Part shown: positions 35,365 to 46,274 of the stretch, piece by piece | Layout: the number at the start of each line of letters is the position of its first letter | How positions within the stretch are numbered: position 1 is the first letter of the stretch | Source: Microdochium bolleyi | Taxonomy: Eukaryota; Ascomycota; Sordariomycetes; Xylariales; Microdochiaceae | DNA length: 64,000 nucleotides | Assembly: GCA_001566295.1 (NCBI GenBank) | Contig: KQ964247.1 | Coordinates: 3,782,001-3,846,000 of the forward strand | Reading direction: 5' to 3' | Notes under the pieces: model-generated | What the model was told of the DNA's origin: nothing | What the model saw: the letters and a program-made list of their open reading frames with translations, nothing else | Databases searched by the model: none | Made by a program: the position numbers and the translations under genes

Positions 35365-37561
35365 AGGAGCAGGTGCGGGCAGTGTAGATATAGAGGGTTA
35401 ACTTTTTGGACATGTATACACAAGGTTTTATCTTCTGGATATAGCAAGCAGAAAACGTCTTCCACATTTTCCCCCTCCCCCTAGTTTCCTCCATCTGCGT
35501 ACTTCTGTAGTTATCGCTCACGTGAACCACTGGAGGTCCTTTATATATAATATATGTTTGCGTAGCTACACAATTTCACTTCATCATAATCACGTGGTCT
35601 GGTGTGCGGTGGACTCGGCCGAGATCGTGACAGAGGCGCGCTATAGGGCGTGTGTTTAATGGTCTGGTCTCTCTCAATAGCGACGCTCTGTCCGTATCAT
35701 TTTCCCCCGTTATCCGCACGCGGCGAGAAGAAGTGATATTGGCTGCCGCCCGACTGCATGACCGCATGCTGGTACTTGAGACGGCTGGCAGTCGATTGAA
35801 AATCACTGATAGTCCTGTCCCGAACACACGAGCAATGTCTCAGTTGCGATTGGTACTCTAGTTGCCCACCTCCAGCTTGCAGACTTATAGATCCGTGCCG
35901 GCATCGCCACTCCACCACACCACAGCCATCATCATCATCAGACCCTCTGCAGACAAACCCCAGGAAGCTCAGCATTTCTGTACCTACTTCCAAGAACTTG
36001 TCCCGTGTGTGTCCGTGCACGTGACCAGAAAAGATCGGCTGGGCCTGCGGATAACCCAATCAGCAGGGGGAGTCCCAACACAAGCAGAAGAATCAGGCAC
36101 ACCGGGTATGATACGTAAGCGTAAGCGTGCGATACGTATGCTTACGGAGATTGGGGTGGTGGTGGTCACCATAGCTCCCGCACGTTGTCCAGCTCTCTCA
36201 TTGGGTGGCTGACGGTGACGTGTGTGCTGGGATCCTTCTCCTTGTCAGCCGCTTTAATTTCAGGCACAGGACGCCACCAGGGGCGGGTGGTTGTTTACCG
36301 TGGCTGAACGTGCAGGCGGCTGTGCCGCTTTTGCAAAAGCAAAAACTTACGCGTAGCTACACCTAGGTAAGCGGTCGGTCACAGGTACTCCGTACTCGGT
36401 ATGTTCAATGACAGGGGAGACGGAAGGGGAGTTGATATTAGACCCTGATCTGCTCTCCCAGCATGCGCGCTTCAGTGGTCCAGGCACTGAATTATTCTGC
36501 GAGTTCGGTGGCTCGACTACGGGACTGTGCCGGAGGGTGGTTATCGACCTTGAGCAAAAAGGACGGGGTGCATGTACTATACGCGCAGGGGGGAGCTTGG
36601 ACAGCTGGAGCTCGTTGCTGTACAAACCCGCCTCGCGGCTTTTGTCCTCAGCGGCGTACGTTAGATGTGAATCTTCTACATAGGGCGTAGGACTTTGACG
36701 TTATTTCCGCATGCAGCAAGGAAGGCCCAGGGTAGGAGGGCACAGACTGCTGGACTTTGCAGGGCTGACTCGCGAGGGTCCTCCAAGAGGTTGTTGGACC
36801 AGGGTGCATTGGAGCTTTGTTAGCAAAAGAAGAAGAAGGAGAGGAACAGTAAGAAGAGAATCGGCTGAGCATTGCACAATGTAAGATCCACGTCGGACAC
36901 GCGGTTCTGCTGCGGCTGCCCAGAAACGAGACCAACTGCACCCGCCCCCGGCCAAACTACAACGGCCCAGGTAGGGCCACGGCAGATGCACAAGTTGCAC
37001 GTATTTGTGTGGCACATTATGCCATCTTCCAATACCAGCTGCTATCCACATACATCGTACACTGATAACCACTGGCTGTGTAATGCAAATATCCTGCATC
37101 CGAAACCCGGCGCCGGAGCCCAGTCGGAGACTCGGAGAGGGCAAGTGGAGCCCCGAGCAGCGGAGCGCGCCGGCGCCGGACGTGGGGGAGTGGAGGGGTG
37201 CCGTGACACCACGCTACCCTTACGCCTGCCCTGCCTTCGCCCACACGAGCGGGACCTCACGGACGAGCTTCACTGGCTTTGGAGACTGGCTCAGTAGACA
37301 GCCCTGGGGAGAGCCCGCTTTTGAAGGACAGAGATACATGTTTCTTCGCACGGCAGGCAGGCAGGCTGGTAGGCAACTCAAAGATCTCATTCCTCAAGAC
37401 TTCCGACAAGACACTTCTGGTCTCGGTGTTACTCCTCATCCGTCGCGTTGACGTCAGCTCGATCATCATCCACTGTCCTCTCCACTCTACCAAGCCACTA
37501 CCACGCAGTAGCAGCAGAAGAGTCCCGGCCAGGACCAGGACCACCTTCCAACTTTTACACA
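35365..37561. other. Intergenic region
   Basis: About 2.2 kb between the subtilase and the amidohydrolase. No gene is supported. Noted features are an inverted array of CGTAAGC/GCTTACG words at 36113-36146, an ACCTAGGTA cluster at 36356-36370, and a GA-rich run near 36825-36860. Confidence 0.45.
36113..36146. repeat. Inverted repeat array of CGTAAGC words
   Basis: ACGTAAGCGTAAGCG is followed 13 bases later by TATGCTTACG, so the word CGTAAGC occurs twice forward and once inverted. TACGTA palindromes sit on both arms. It may form a hairpin or bind a dimeric factor; function is unknown. Confidence 0.4.
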
Positions 37562-38971
37562 ATGACATCCCCCGCCGCCGCCGCCGCTGCCATCGGCCCA
37601 GCGGCCGACGAGATATCCGCCCTCGTCAACGCCCACCGGCCGGACCTCGCGCCCCTCGAGGAGCTGTACAAGTACTACCACGCGAACCCGGAGCTGTCCA
37701 ACCTCGAGGAGGCGACAGCCGCGCACATTGCCGAGCGCCTGCGCGAGATCTCGCCCGACTTCACCATCAAGACGAGCATCGGCGGACACGGGCTCGCCGC
37801 CGTGCTCGACAACAGCAGTGGTGCCGATCAGACAGACTCAACGAAGAAAGGGAGCGGCAGGACGGTGCTCCTCCGCGCCGACATCGACGCCCTCCCCGTG
37901 CAGGAACTCACGGGCCTGCCCTACGCCAGCACCAAGCGGATGGCCGCGCACGCCTCGTCGTCGTCGTCGGGCAGCAGCAGCACCGCCGCCGCCGCGGACG
38001 AGAAGCCCGTGATGCACGCCTGCGGGCACGACATGCACATCACGACGCTGCTCGGCGCCGCACAGCTCCTCGTGTCCTGCCGTAGTTCCTGGTCCGGCTC
38101 GCGCCTGATCCTCATCTTCCAGCCCGCCGAGGAGCGCGGCACCGGCGCGAGAGCCATGGTCGACGACGGCTTATACTCGCCCGACCGCCACGCGGTGCCC
38201 ATCCCGGACGTCGTGCTGGGCGCGCACGTGGTCGGCCGGCGCGCGGGGAGCGTGGGCACGCGGCGCGGGCTGATCGCCACGTCGGCGGACTCGCTGCGGC
38301 TGACGCTGCACGGGCGCGGGTCGCACGCCTCGATGCCGCACCGGTCCGTGGACCCGGTCGTCATGGCGGCCGCGACGATAATGCGCCTCCAGACCATCGT
38401 GGCGCGCGAGATCGACCCGGCCGACGAGACGTCCAGCGCCGTGGTGACGGTCGCGAGCGTGCGCGCGGGGGACGCCGAGAACGTCATCGCCGACCGGGCC
38501 GAGCTGTCGCTCGACATCCGCGCCACGGACCCGCGCACGCGCGAGAGGGTGCTCGCGCGCGTGCGCCAGATCGTGGCCGCCGAGAGCCTCGCGAGCTTGG
38601 CGACCAGGGACCCGGAGTGGACGACCACGCGGTCGTTCCCGCTCACGATCAACGACGTCGACCTCACGCGTAGGCTGGAGGGCACGTTTGCCGCGCACTT
38701 TGGCGAGGGCAAGGACAAGTATGACAAGGACGTGCCAAAATTCGCGGCGAGCGAGGACTTCAGCATCCTCGCCTCCGCGGTGGGACGGCCGTACTCGTTC
38801 TTCATGTACGGCGGGACGGACCCGGAGCTGTGGGACAAGGCGGAAGCCGAGGGGACGTTGGATGTAGACGTCCCCGGCAATCACTCTGCATTCTTCGCGC
38901 CGGTCATCAGGCCGACGTTGAAGGCGGGGTTGGATGGATATGCTGCTGCTGCGCTGACGTTCCTGATGTAG
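37562..38971 (+). CDS. M20 family amidohydrolase (N-acyl/aminoacyl amidase type)
   Basis: An intronless gene for 469 residues. Metal-binding signatures of the M20D/amidohydrolase group are present: RADIDALPVQE (105-115), MHACGHDMH (151-159), FQPAEERGTGARAM and the dimerisation-domain motif GRGSHASMPHRSVDP; the C-terminal HSAFFAP completes the metal site. Members hydrolyse N-acyl amino acids, hippurate or indole-acetyl amino acids; the exact substrate cannot be read. No signal peptide is evident, so it is probably cytosolic. Homologues keep the spacing between GLPYASTKRMA and EKPVMHACGHD short. Here residues 128-148 add a Ser/Ala low-complexity run from TCG, CAGCAG and GCC repeats. I start at 37562 (cacaATGac); an in-frame Met at 37448 would add a Ser/Pro-rich leader without homology. 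Confidence 0.9.
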   Translation: MTSPAAAAAAIGPAADEISALVNAHRPDLAPLEELYKYYHANPELSNLEEATAAHIAERLREISPDFTIKTSIGGHGLAAVLDNSSGADQTDSTKKGSGRTVLLRADIDALPVQELTGLPYASTKRMAAHASSSSSGSSSTAAAADEKPVMHACGHDMHITTLLGAAQLLVSCRSSWSGSRLILIFQPAEERGTGARAMVDDGLYSPDRHAVPIPDVVLGAHVVGRRAGSVGTRRGLIATSADSLRLTLHGRGSHASMPHRSVDPVVMAAATIMRLQTIVAREIDPADETSSAVVTVASVRAGDAENVIADRAELSLDIRATDPRTRERVLARVRQIVAAESLASLATRDPEWTTTRSFPLTINDVDLTRRLEGTFAAHFGEGKDKYDKDVPKFAASEDFSILASAVGRPYSFFMYGGTDPELWDKAEAEGTLDVDVPGNHSAFFAPVIRPTLKAGLDGYAAAALTFLM

Positions 38972-39336
38972 TCGAGGAGTAGCCGGGGTTGGGAGTGCAA
39001 GCCGCTGACACGAACAACGAGGAAAGTGATTACACATTACTGCCATTTCATGACGCTATATATACACGCTCCTACTTTTCATCTACGTGCGTCTACTTTC
39101 ACTCCAGACCATACCTCTCCTGATATCTAAAAGGGGGGAATTCCAATGCTTCCGCTTCTTATTACGATACCGCCACGACGATGTCTCCTCCGGACCCTTT
39201 AGTGGAAGTCATGAATCAGACCGTCCAAACTCGGCAAGTTGTACTGGGTTTAGCATACGAAGCTGAGCATAGGCAAAGCCATCGCTTACACCCAGGGTCC
39301 CTTTTCGTCGGCTTCCTCAAAGAGGACGGCCACTGA
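38972..39336. other. Convergent intergenic region
   Basis: About 365 bases between the stop codons of the amidohydrolase (+) and ERG24 (-). AT-rich stretches near 39030-39065 may serve polyadenylation. Nothing else is seen. Confidence 0.5.
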
Positions 39337-40960
39337 CTAGTAGATACCGGGAATGATGCGCCAGCGGACGATGCTCTTGTACTTCTCCCAGTCCTCGCCG
39401 TACTTGCGGCTGCACTTCTCGTCGTCGCGTCCGTCGCGGTGGATGAGCAGGATCGCAAAGTACAACACGTAGAAGTAGGTGAACAGCATACCCCAGTACT
39501 TGGCAGGGCCCTGGACCACAACGCGGCCATCGGTCATGGTGAAGACCTGGTCGTCAGGACCAGCGGTCGACACAATGGTCCCCGCGGCCAGAATCGTGTA
39601 GCCCGCGAAACCTGTGGGCAGAGAGTAAGGCCACGCCTGGATCCAGTCACCAAAGTAGTTGATGTGCCGGGCGACACCCCACCAGCCAGAGGTCATGAGG
39701 CGCGAGCCAGTCTTCGTCGTCATGTACTTGATGTGTGCAACGCGCGGGTCGTTGGGATCATTGCGGAAGATGTTCTTCTGCAGGTTCGCGAGGCGGAAAA
39801 TGGAGAAGCCAATGAGAAGGATCGTGCTGATGCCCACAACACCGAGCCAGCCCAGCGACAGCGGGTATGAGGACAGGTAGCGTGTCTGCGTCGAGTAGAT
39901 GAAGGGCACCCACACGAGGTCGCCAAAGGAGAGCATAAAGCCGAAGCCGTCGTTGATGATGTCAATGGTGGTCAGGATCGCGGGCTCCATATAGATGCCG
40001 TCGAGCACGTAGAGCGTCTGCATGAGGGTAACGAGGACCACGCTGTCGGTAACGTAGCCAAAGGTACGGTACTGCTTGGCGATGAAGGCGCAATCCATCA
40101 GGATCCAGCCCAGCATGCCGGGCCGGAGCTCCATCCACTCCTTGATGTCGATCTCGCCGATGATGGGGAGGGTGACGCGCGGGTTAAGCTCACGGCCAAT
40201 GTAGAAATCGTAAATGAGGTTACCCGAGACACCGCCAGGGGCGAGCTCGCGGAGCTCCTTGTTGCCCGGCTTGACGGAAAAGCTGCGCACGTAGACGAAG
40301 GTGGCGAGGCCGTAGGCGATCAGGATATTGGCCGTGAGGATCTGGACGTAGTTGTCGGCGATGAAGGTCCAGACGGGGAACTCGGCGCCCTGGGCGATGG
40401 TACCAGCGGCGCACAGCACGAGGGTGAAGATGGCGGAGGAGAAGGCTGCGGATGACAAGAGCTAATGTTAGCATGGAGTGTACAGGAGCTGTCACGTGGA
40501 CCGTCGGTTGGCTCAATCGTACCATTGAACCTGTAGTTGAGCTTGCCGCCCGAGGAGAGAGTAATGCCCTGGGTCTCGGTGGCCGGCAGGAAGCGGTAGA
40601 GCAGGCCGCTGAAGAGGTAGTAGGCAAAGGTCCAGGCGGTAGCCTCCCAGCTAGCGAGGCCCCAGAAGCCATTCTGCGGCCAGCCGACCTCGACCTTGAG
40701 CTGTTCGAGATCGATCTTGGGGAAGTTGAGCAGCGCCGGGGCGGGACAGCCGGAGACGTCATTGCAGCCGAATGCGAAGACGTAGCAAAGGACGGGCAGG
40801 CCGAGTGTGATGAGCGAGGCGCCGATGCTGTTGGGTCAAAGACGTTAGGGCACGGTGTCTGGCGTGGGGAAAGAAACATGGGGCGCATATTGACTTACGG
40901 GCCGCCAAACTCGTAGCCGTGGGCGAAGTGGTTCGCCTTCTTCGGGGTGGAGGACGCCAT
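39337..40960 (-). CDS. ERG24: Delta(14)-sterol reductase (ergosterol biosynthesis)
   Basis: Three exons, 40960-40899, 40827-40523 and 40445-39337 (introns 71 and 77 nt), give 491 residues. The N-terminus reads MASSTPKKANHFAHGYEFGGP and runs into the first membrane segment (IGASLITLGLP). Both sterol reductase family signatures are present: GNLIYDFYIGRELNPR in the middle and SGWWGVARHINYFGDW near the C-terminus, which ends RWRIIPGIY. Several hydrophobic segments span the ER membrane. The enzyme reduces the C14-C15 double bond with NADPH after Erg11 has removed the 14-alpha methyl, and is the target of morpholine fungicides. Delta-7 or delta-24(28) reductases (Erg4-like) share the fold, but the N-terminal GYEFGGP pattern and overall similarity fit Erg24 best. 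Confidence 0.93.
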
Positions 40961-42385
40961 CTCGGTGTCGTCTGCTGCCAGTGGTGTCGTCGTCTGGTGT
41001 GGTGTTGACGTCTGTGGAGGGCTCGCGAAAGGGGATGCAGCGGGCAGGGGCTGGTTTATAGCGTGTCGTGCCGTGGAGACGGGCTCTTTCGCGGGGTCCG
41101 CTCGTTGCGCAGCAAAACAAATGAGCAGGGCCGGGACAGATCGTGCCGGGTGGGCTGAGGAGCGGCAGCAGAGCAAGAGATCACAGACAACTGGACAGAC
41201 ACGACAATTAAACTCGATCCATCCTGGTTCCAACAAGGTCATTATCCCCTTTGAGCAGGGGTCTGTGGTGCCTTACGTAAGGCTCGCTGCGCCTGCGCAG
41301 TGGAAGCTCGGATAGAAGGCGTCATTATGCAGCAGCCGGCACTGCCCTTGCTTCTCAAAGCGAGGCGTGCGACCCACTCGTCGTCGGCGGCTGCTCTTCC
41401 GCCTCACACCATCCTCACGGCAGCCGCGGACGCTGGCGCAATTGATCCTTACAGCTACTGCTCTCCGTAAGATCTACCTGGAGCTATGGCAGCTTCCTGA
41501 TTGACAACATTCGCCATAAGAAAAAGGTTCGCTTGGGACAGTCACACGGACTTTGTCGCTCAGCAGTTGCCAGGCTCGTGCCGCTACCACTGCAACAAGC
41601 GTCGCAAGCCGCGCGTTGAAACTCGAGAGCTCGCACCCACTCATCTCACCCACCACCTGTCCTGACTGATCCCTGAGCACAAAGTCCGACCCGACTGTTC
41701 TTTGCGAGCAGTCGCATCTAAACAGACACCTCAACAGGGTTGAGTCTGTCGTCGCCGCTGTCCGGATGCAGCTTTGGCGTACAGTGGCTTGATTCGGCGA
41801 GGCAGAGTCTATTGAGCGGAGATGCACACTGCCAGTGATGACTTATCCAAAGTGTATCCAGAGGAATCCAGAGGAGGAACTGTGGGATAAAGGGAGCGCT
41901 TGCCAAGCAGCCTGTGCTCTGTCTCCTCAGAGATTGGACCTCGTACAACTACTGGACTGCCTCCCTACGTCCAGACAGAACTTCTTCCAGGCACCCTCTC
42001 TGCACTCGGCCAATTCTGGCTCATTGCTCGCTCGCGCATGCAACGACTGACCACACACGATCTACAACAACCCAATTGCAAAGAGCACCCCGCCCCGGAG
42101 CCGTGTCCTTTTCGACAAGCGGACCTGCCCTCGCCGAAACACTGCAGGTCGCAGTGACATCGGATCTCCGTCCCAGAGCTGCCTGTTCGGTGTGCCTTGC
42201 AGCACCAGCTCCACCAACCCCGGCCCTGTCTAGCGGCCCGCCCCCGTCAACTCCGATCTCACCACGTAATAAGAATCGCGCTGCCTGGCCCGCCCGGCAC
42301 CCTTTCGACCAGGTCATCACAGAATCTCGACAGCACCAACGACGGCGGAACCACATTGCTCGAGCCGACAAGCACACCCTTGACG
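40961..42385. other. Divergent intergenic region
   Basis: About 1.4 kb separate the starts of ERG24 (-) and the sorting receptor (+). Several upstream ATGs lie in the last 550 bases before the receptor start, and the receptor frame stays open back to 42197, so the leader may carry uORFs or an alternative start. No separate gene is supported. Confidence 0.45.
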
Positions 42386-43710
42386 ATGCGCTTCTCCTCC
42401 CGAACGCGCCCCGCGCGGGCCAAGTCGTCTTTCGCACACCCGGCAGCCCTCCTTGCGCTGGTCGCTCTCGCCGCCCCTTCCGTCATCGCCCGCGCCGCCG
42501 AAGCCGACAAGACGACGACAGCCCTCCCGTGCACCGCCACCTCGGGCTCCGGCGCCTTCTACGACCTCCGCGCAGACATCGCCGTGCCCGCCAAGGAAGA
42601 TGGCTCCAAGCCCAAGGACAGCCTGCACAGGCCCACGTCCGACTACAAGCCGAGGGGCTGGGACTACGGAGCCAACTTCACCCTCAATATCTGCGCGCCC
42701 GTCGTCGAGCCCTTTGACAACGTGAAAGATATAGAGGAGGGCCACTGGCAGAACATCAGCGCCTACTACCAGCTCAAGGGCGAGGTCTACAGTCTGGGCT
42801 TTGCCTCCTCCGAGCTCGTGCCCCGTGGCAAGGAGCTTGTTCTGCAATACAAAGGCGGCTCCTACTGCGAGAAGGAGAGCTCCTCGTCCAAGCGCGGCGA
42901 CAGGACGGGGCTGAGCGCGCGGGGCGTCGTGCACGAAGGCGCCAACTTCAAGAGCCACGAGGACAGCAGCAGCGGCGACGACAGCGCCTCGCACAGTAGT
43001 AGCAGCACCAGCAGCAAGGACAAGTCCAAGCCCAAGTCGGACCGCCGGCGCAAGTCCGCGACCATCATGTTCACGTGCGACAGGGACCCGACGGCAAGCG
43101 GCGCGATCGTCTCGTTCATCGCCGCGGACCCGGAGGAGTGCAACTACGTGTTCAAGATCCGCTCGCAGCACGCCTGCGCGGGCGCGGAGCCGCACAAGCC
43201 CGGCAGTGTCGGTCCGGGCTCCGTGTTCGCCATCATCGCCGTCATCGCCATCCTCGTCTACCTGCTCGGCGGCATCTTCTACAACCGCACCGTCAACCAC
43301 TCGCGCGGCTGGAAGCAGCTGCCCAACTACACGCTCTGGGCTGGTCTCTGGAGCTTCCTCAGCGCACGTCTCCCTCGTCCCCTTGTCGTTCTCATTGTCC
43401 GCTACTGCTCGCTGGACTCGTCGTCCGGCGGGCTGCCAGCAGGGCACTACCCCTCGCACTACCACCCCTCAGTCTCGTACTCCAAAGTCAGTGGTGGCTC
43501 TCCGCGCTAACATTTTTCTCCGCGTCTGTCCTCGTTCTTGCTTTGTAGGATTTCTTCATCATTGCCACATCTTCGTGCGCCCGTCTTTTGCCGAACCGCC
43601 GTGGCTACCACCACCTGTCCGGCTCGCCCTCGAGAGGCGGCATGGGAGGCCGGGACCGGGAGGCCGAGAACCGGCTTATTGACCAGTATGACGAGGAGTG
43701 GGACGATTGA
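42386..43710 (+). CDS. Mannose-6-phosphate-receptor-like vacuolar sorting receptor (Mrl1/Atg27-like)
   Basis: Exons 42386-43486 and 43549-43710 (62-nt intron, donor GTCAGT, branch GCTAAC, acceptor TAG) encode about 420 residues. Order: signal peptide (about 1-35, AALLALVALAAPSVIARA), lumenal MRH-type domain with paired cysteines (LPCTA, NICAP, SYCEK, FTCDR, EECNY, HACAG), a Ser/Lys-rich insert in the middle, one transmembrane helix (about 277-297) and a cytosolic tail. The tail has GWKQLPNYTLWAG and ends with the acidic motif DQYDEEWDD. This is the layout of fungal cation-dependent M6P receptor homologues that carry hydrolases from Golgi to vacuole. The 38 residues before the splice (from SARLPRPL) do not look conserved, so a longer intron with a non-standard donor just after WSFLS is possible. 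An in-frame Met at 42197 is less likely because the signal peptide would be internal. Confidence 0.82.
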
Positions 43711-44236
43711 AGGACGACGAACCGCAGCCCAACGGGATAGAAGGTCATGCAGCAAGTAGCCATTGGAGAGGGATCTGACAACAGGAGCAATCTGGTTCTA
43801 GATGGGGGAATTCGATCTGTACATATATCACCACGCCCGTCATGGTGCCTGTGGTGGGCATAGGGGGCTCTGGAAGTTCTCAGGCCCAGAGAGGCGGCGT
43901 TTCGGCGTTTTGCTATTATGCGTGTCGTAATTGAAGTCAGACTTTCAGGTCAACAAATCACAGGACATGTGCTTCGTGCTGTGACTACAAATCCAGATTC
44001 ACAAGAAAAGTCGACGACTCTCAACGCATTGGACCCAGTGAATGCCGAGGACACCACGTACTCATACGCGGGCACCAACAAAAAACAAACAAAACAAAAG
44101 TGGTAACGATGACTGTCGTCGCAGTACAGGTAAAACTAGAGTATCTTGGCAGCCGAAGCCATCTGTTCACACAAGCAGAGAGCAATCAAGTGTGTCATGC
44201 ATTGACAGGCTGCCAGGCAAAAATGCAAAAGAAGAA
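43711..44236. other. Intergenic region
   Basis: About 0.5 kb holding the receptor 3' UTR and the downstream flank of the tRNA gene. On the minus strand, T-runs at 44230-44227 and 44223-44219 lie just past the tRNA and are likely polymerase III terminators. Confidence 0.5.
44219..44230 (-). terminator. RNA polymerase III terminator of tRNA-Glu
   Basis: TTTT followed by TTTTT on the minus strand, starting about 7 nt after the discriminator base of the tRNA. Confidence 0.6.
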
Positions 44237-44337
44237 CTCCGAATCGGGGAATCGAACCCCGGGCTTGACGGGACAATGGGAGTCTTCGGAGAAGAGCCAG
44301 TGAGAGCGTCAAATGTTAGCCACTACACCAATTCGGA
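44237..44337 (-). tRNA. tRNA-Glu (anticodon CTC) with a 29-nt intron
   Basis: The minus strand folds as a standard cloverleaf: acceptor TCCGAAT pairs with ATTCGGA, D-stem GTGT/ACAT, anticodon stem TGACG/CGTCA, and T-arm CGGGG-TTCGATT-CCCCG. The A box (TGTAGTGGCTAA) and B box (GGTTCGATTCC) are intact. The anticodon loop reads CTCTCA then C once a 29-nt intron (44300-44272) is removed from its canonical place, one base 3' of the anticodon. That gives anticodon CTC, reading GAG. The mature tRNA is 72 nt including the discriminator G. The intron would be removed by the tRNA splicing endonuclease. Confidence 0.93.
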
Positions 44338-45044
44338 TGTGCTTGATGAAAGGACAGCTGCTTATTACTAAATAGATAGTACTAACTGCAGGCAGCGAGC
44401 TGGCCGGGGTGTTCTGCTGCTTCCGTAGTGCCGTGCCCTGTGGCTGGCTGAACAGTACGTGCGCGTTTCGCCCCAGATGTACGGCGACCGTAGTATCTAC
44501 GATTCTCCAAGAGAGAATGGGATATTCATGCAATTGTCTGTGGCTAACGGTCTGTCGAATTCGCAAGCCGTACTCCAGAGGAAGCCCCTCGAGCAACGAA
44601 CGGTCCTCGGCCGCAGTGAGACGGCCCCAGCCGTGGGGAAAATAGCCTCGGCCCAAGCAGACAGCCAACCCCCAAATGGGGAAAGTGTGCTGTCAAGGTG
44701 CATGCCTGCCGCATGGGGTGCGCCGCGGGGAGACTCCCGGAGTGTACGGCGCTCGACCTCGAAGCTCGGTTCTTTCAGCAACAAACGACGTCTACTTTGG
44801 TGCTTCTCTGTGGCTACTTGTACCGCGGGCAGCCGGATTCCAGAGGGCTGATTCATTTTCCCGTTACTTCCGCTCCGCGATCACCATAGACCAACCCACA
44901 TACGAGCCAGCCTGCCCAGCTGCCCTCGACTACCCCGGCCGACACAACAACACCCGAACGACTTCGAACACTGCCTTGCTCAGACTTCCTCGACGACGAC
45001 CACCAACACCAACACCACATCTACACACCCACACAGCAACAGCC
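44338..45044. other. Intergenic region with nitronate monooxygenase leader
   Basis: About 0.7 kb upstream of the nitronate monooxygenase start; the last 150 bases are a CA-rich leader. The monooxygenase frame is open back to 44676, but that extension has no conserved features. No other gene is supported. Confidence 0.45.
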
Positions 45045-46043
45045 ATGCCCTTCGAGACCTGGCTCACGCGGCACCTCGGCCTGCGCCACCCGCTCGTGCA
45101 GGGCGGCATGATGTGGGTGGGCAAGGCCGAGATGACGGCGGCCGTCGCCAACGCGGGCTGCCTGGGCTTCCTGACGGCCCTGACGCAGCCGACGCCCGAG
45201 GACCTGCGCAAGGAGATCCACCGCACGCGGTCGCTCCTCGACGCCGACGCGGTCCAGTTCGGCGTCAACATCACGCTGCTGCCCGCGATGAAGCCGCCCA
45301 ACTACAAGGCCTACGCGCAGGTGTGCATCGACGAAGGGATCAAGGTCATCGAGACGGCCGGCGACCCCAGCCCGATCCTCAAGATGATTAAGGACGCCGG
45401 CATCACCGTGATCCACAAGTGCGTCGCGCTCAAGCACGCCCTGCGCGCGCAGAAGCTCGGCGTCGACGCAATCTCCATCGACGGCATCGAGTGCGCGGGC
45501 CACGGCGGCGAGTACGACACCACCTCGCTCATGCTCCTCTCGCTGTGCGCCGAGCAGCTGTCGATCCCGTACCTCGCGTCGGGAGGGTTCGCCAACGGGC
45601 GGCAGGTCGCGGCCGCGCTGGCGCTCGGCGCCGCGGGTATCAACATGGGCACGCGCTGGATGTGCACCGTCGAGAGCCCCGTCCACGACAACATCAAGAA
45701 GGAGATTGTGCGGTGCAGCGAGCACGACACGGTCCTCGTGCTGCGCAAGTTCCGCAACACGAGCAGGCTGCACAAGAACAAGGTCTCGCTCGAGGCGCAC
45801 AAGATCGAGAACACAAAGCCCGACGTGCAGTTCGGCGATATCGCGCACCTCATGAGCGGCCAGCGCGGGCGCGGCGTGTACGAGACGGGCGATGTTGACG
45901 CCGGCGTGTGGAGCCTGGGCATGTGCGCGGGCCTCATCCACGATATCCCCACGTGCAAGGACCTCGCGACCACGATGATACGCGAGGCCGAGGAGGTGCT
46001 GGACAAGGTCGGCGGCATGCGCAAGGGCGGTGCCAAGCTGTAG
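45045..46043 (+). CDS. Nitronate monooxygenase (2-nitropropane dioxygenase family)
   Basis: An intronless gene for 332 residues forming an FMN-binding TIM barrel. Visible motifs are the N-terminal HPLVQGGMMWVGKAEMTAAV, the glycine-rich NAGCLGFLTA, the active-site segment GIECAGHGGE (His153) and the phosphate-binding region ASGGFANGRQVAAAL followed by GAAGINMGTRW. Family members oxidise alkyl nitronates, including the toxin propionate-3-nitronate, to carbonyl compounds with release of nitrite. No targeting signal is seen. The start at 45045 matches the family N-terminus, which begins only a few residues before the first barrel strand. A bacterial-style enoyl-ACP reductase of the FabK group has a related fold, but the AGHGGE context supports nitronate monooxygenase. 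Confidence 0.9.
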   Translation: MPFETWLTRHLGLRHPLVQGGMMWVGKAEMTAAVANAGCLGFLTALTQPTPEDLRKEIHRTRSLLDADAVQFGVNITLLPAMKPPNYKAYAQVCIDEGIKVIETAGDPSPILKMIKDAGITVIHKCVALKHALRAQKLGVDAISIDGIECAGHGGEYDTTSLMLLSLCAEQLSIPYLASGGFANGRQVAAALALGAAGINMGTRWMCTVESPVHDNIKKEIVRCSEHDTVLVLRKFRNTSRLHKNKVSLEAHKIENTKPDVQFGDIAHLMSGQRGRGVYETGDVDAGVWSLGMCAGLIHDIPTCKDLATTMIREAEEVLDKVGGMRKGGAKL

Positions 46044-46274
46044 CGTACCTGCCACGTTGATTCTTAGGAAGTCAGAGCGAGCTTTTTTGCTTTTACATGT
46101 TTTTGTGTGTTGAAACTAGAGGACATAGAGCCCAGTCAACTATCATTCAATCAATACGTGCGTTGGTACACCAGGAATGGTCATGCCAGCATAAAGACGT
46201 TCGCGCTATTGTGCATATGTACAGAGAAGCAGCCCACGACATGTCCTTCTGTTGCCCTCGGAGAGACACATATC
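46044..46274. other. Short convergent intergenic region
   Basis: About 230 bases between the stop codons of the nitronate monooxygenase (+) and the Ybp-family gene (-). A T-rich run near 46081-46105 suits a 3' UTR. Confidence 0.5.

Noticed and set aside
45021..46055. 344-codon open frame antisense to the nitronate monooxygenase
   Set aside because: Shadow frame; the forward strand encodes a complete TIM-barrel enzyme.
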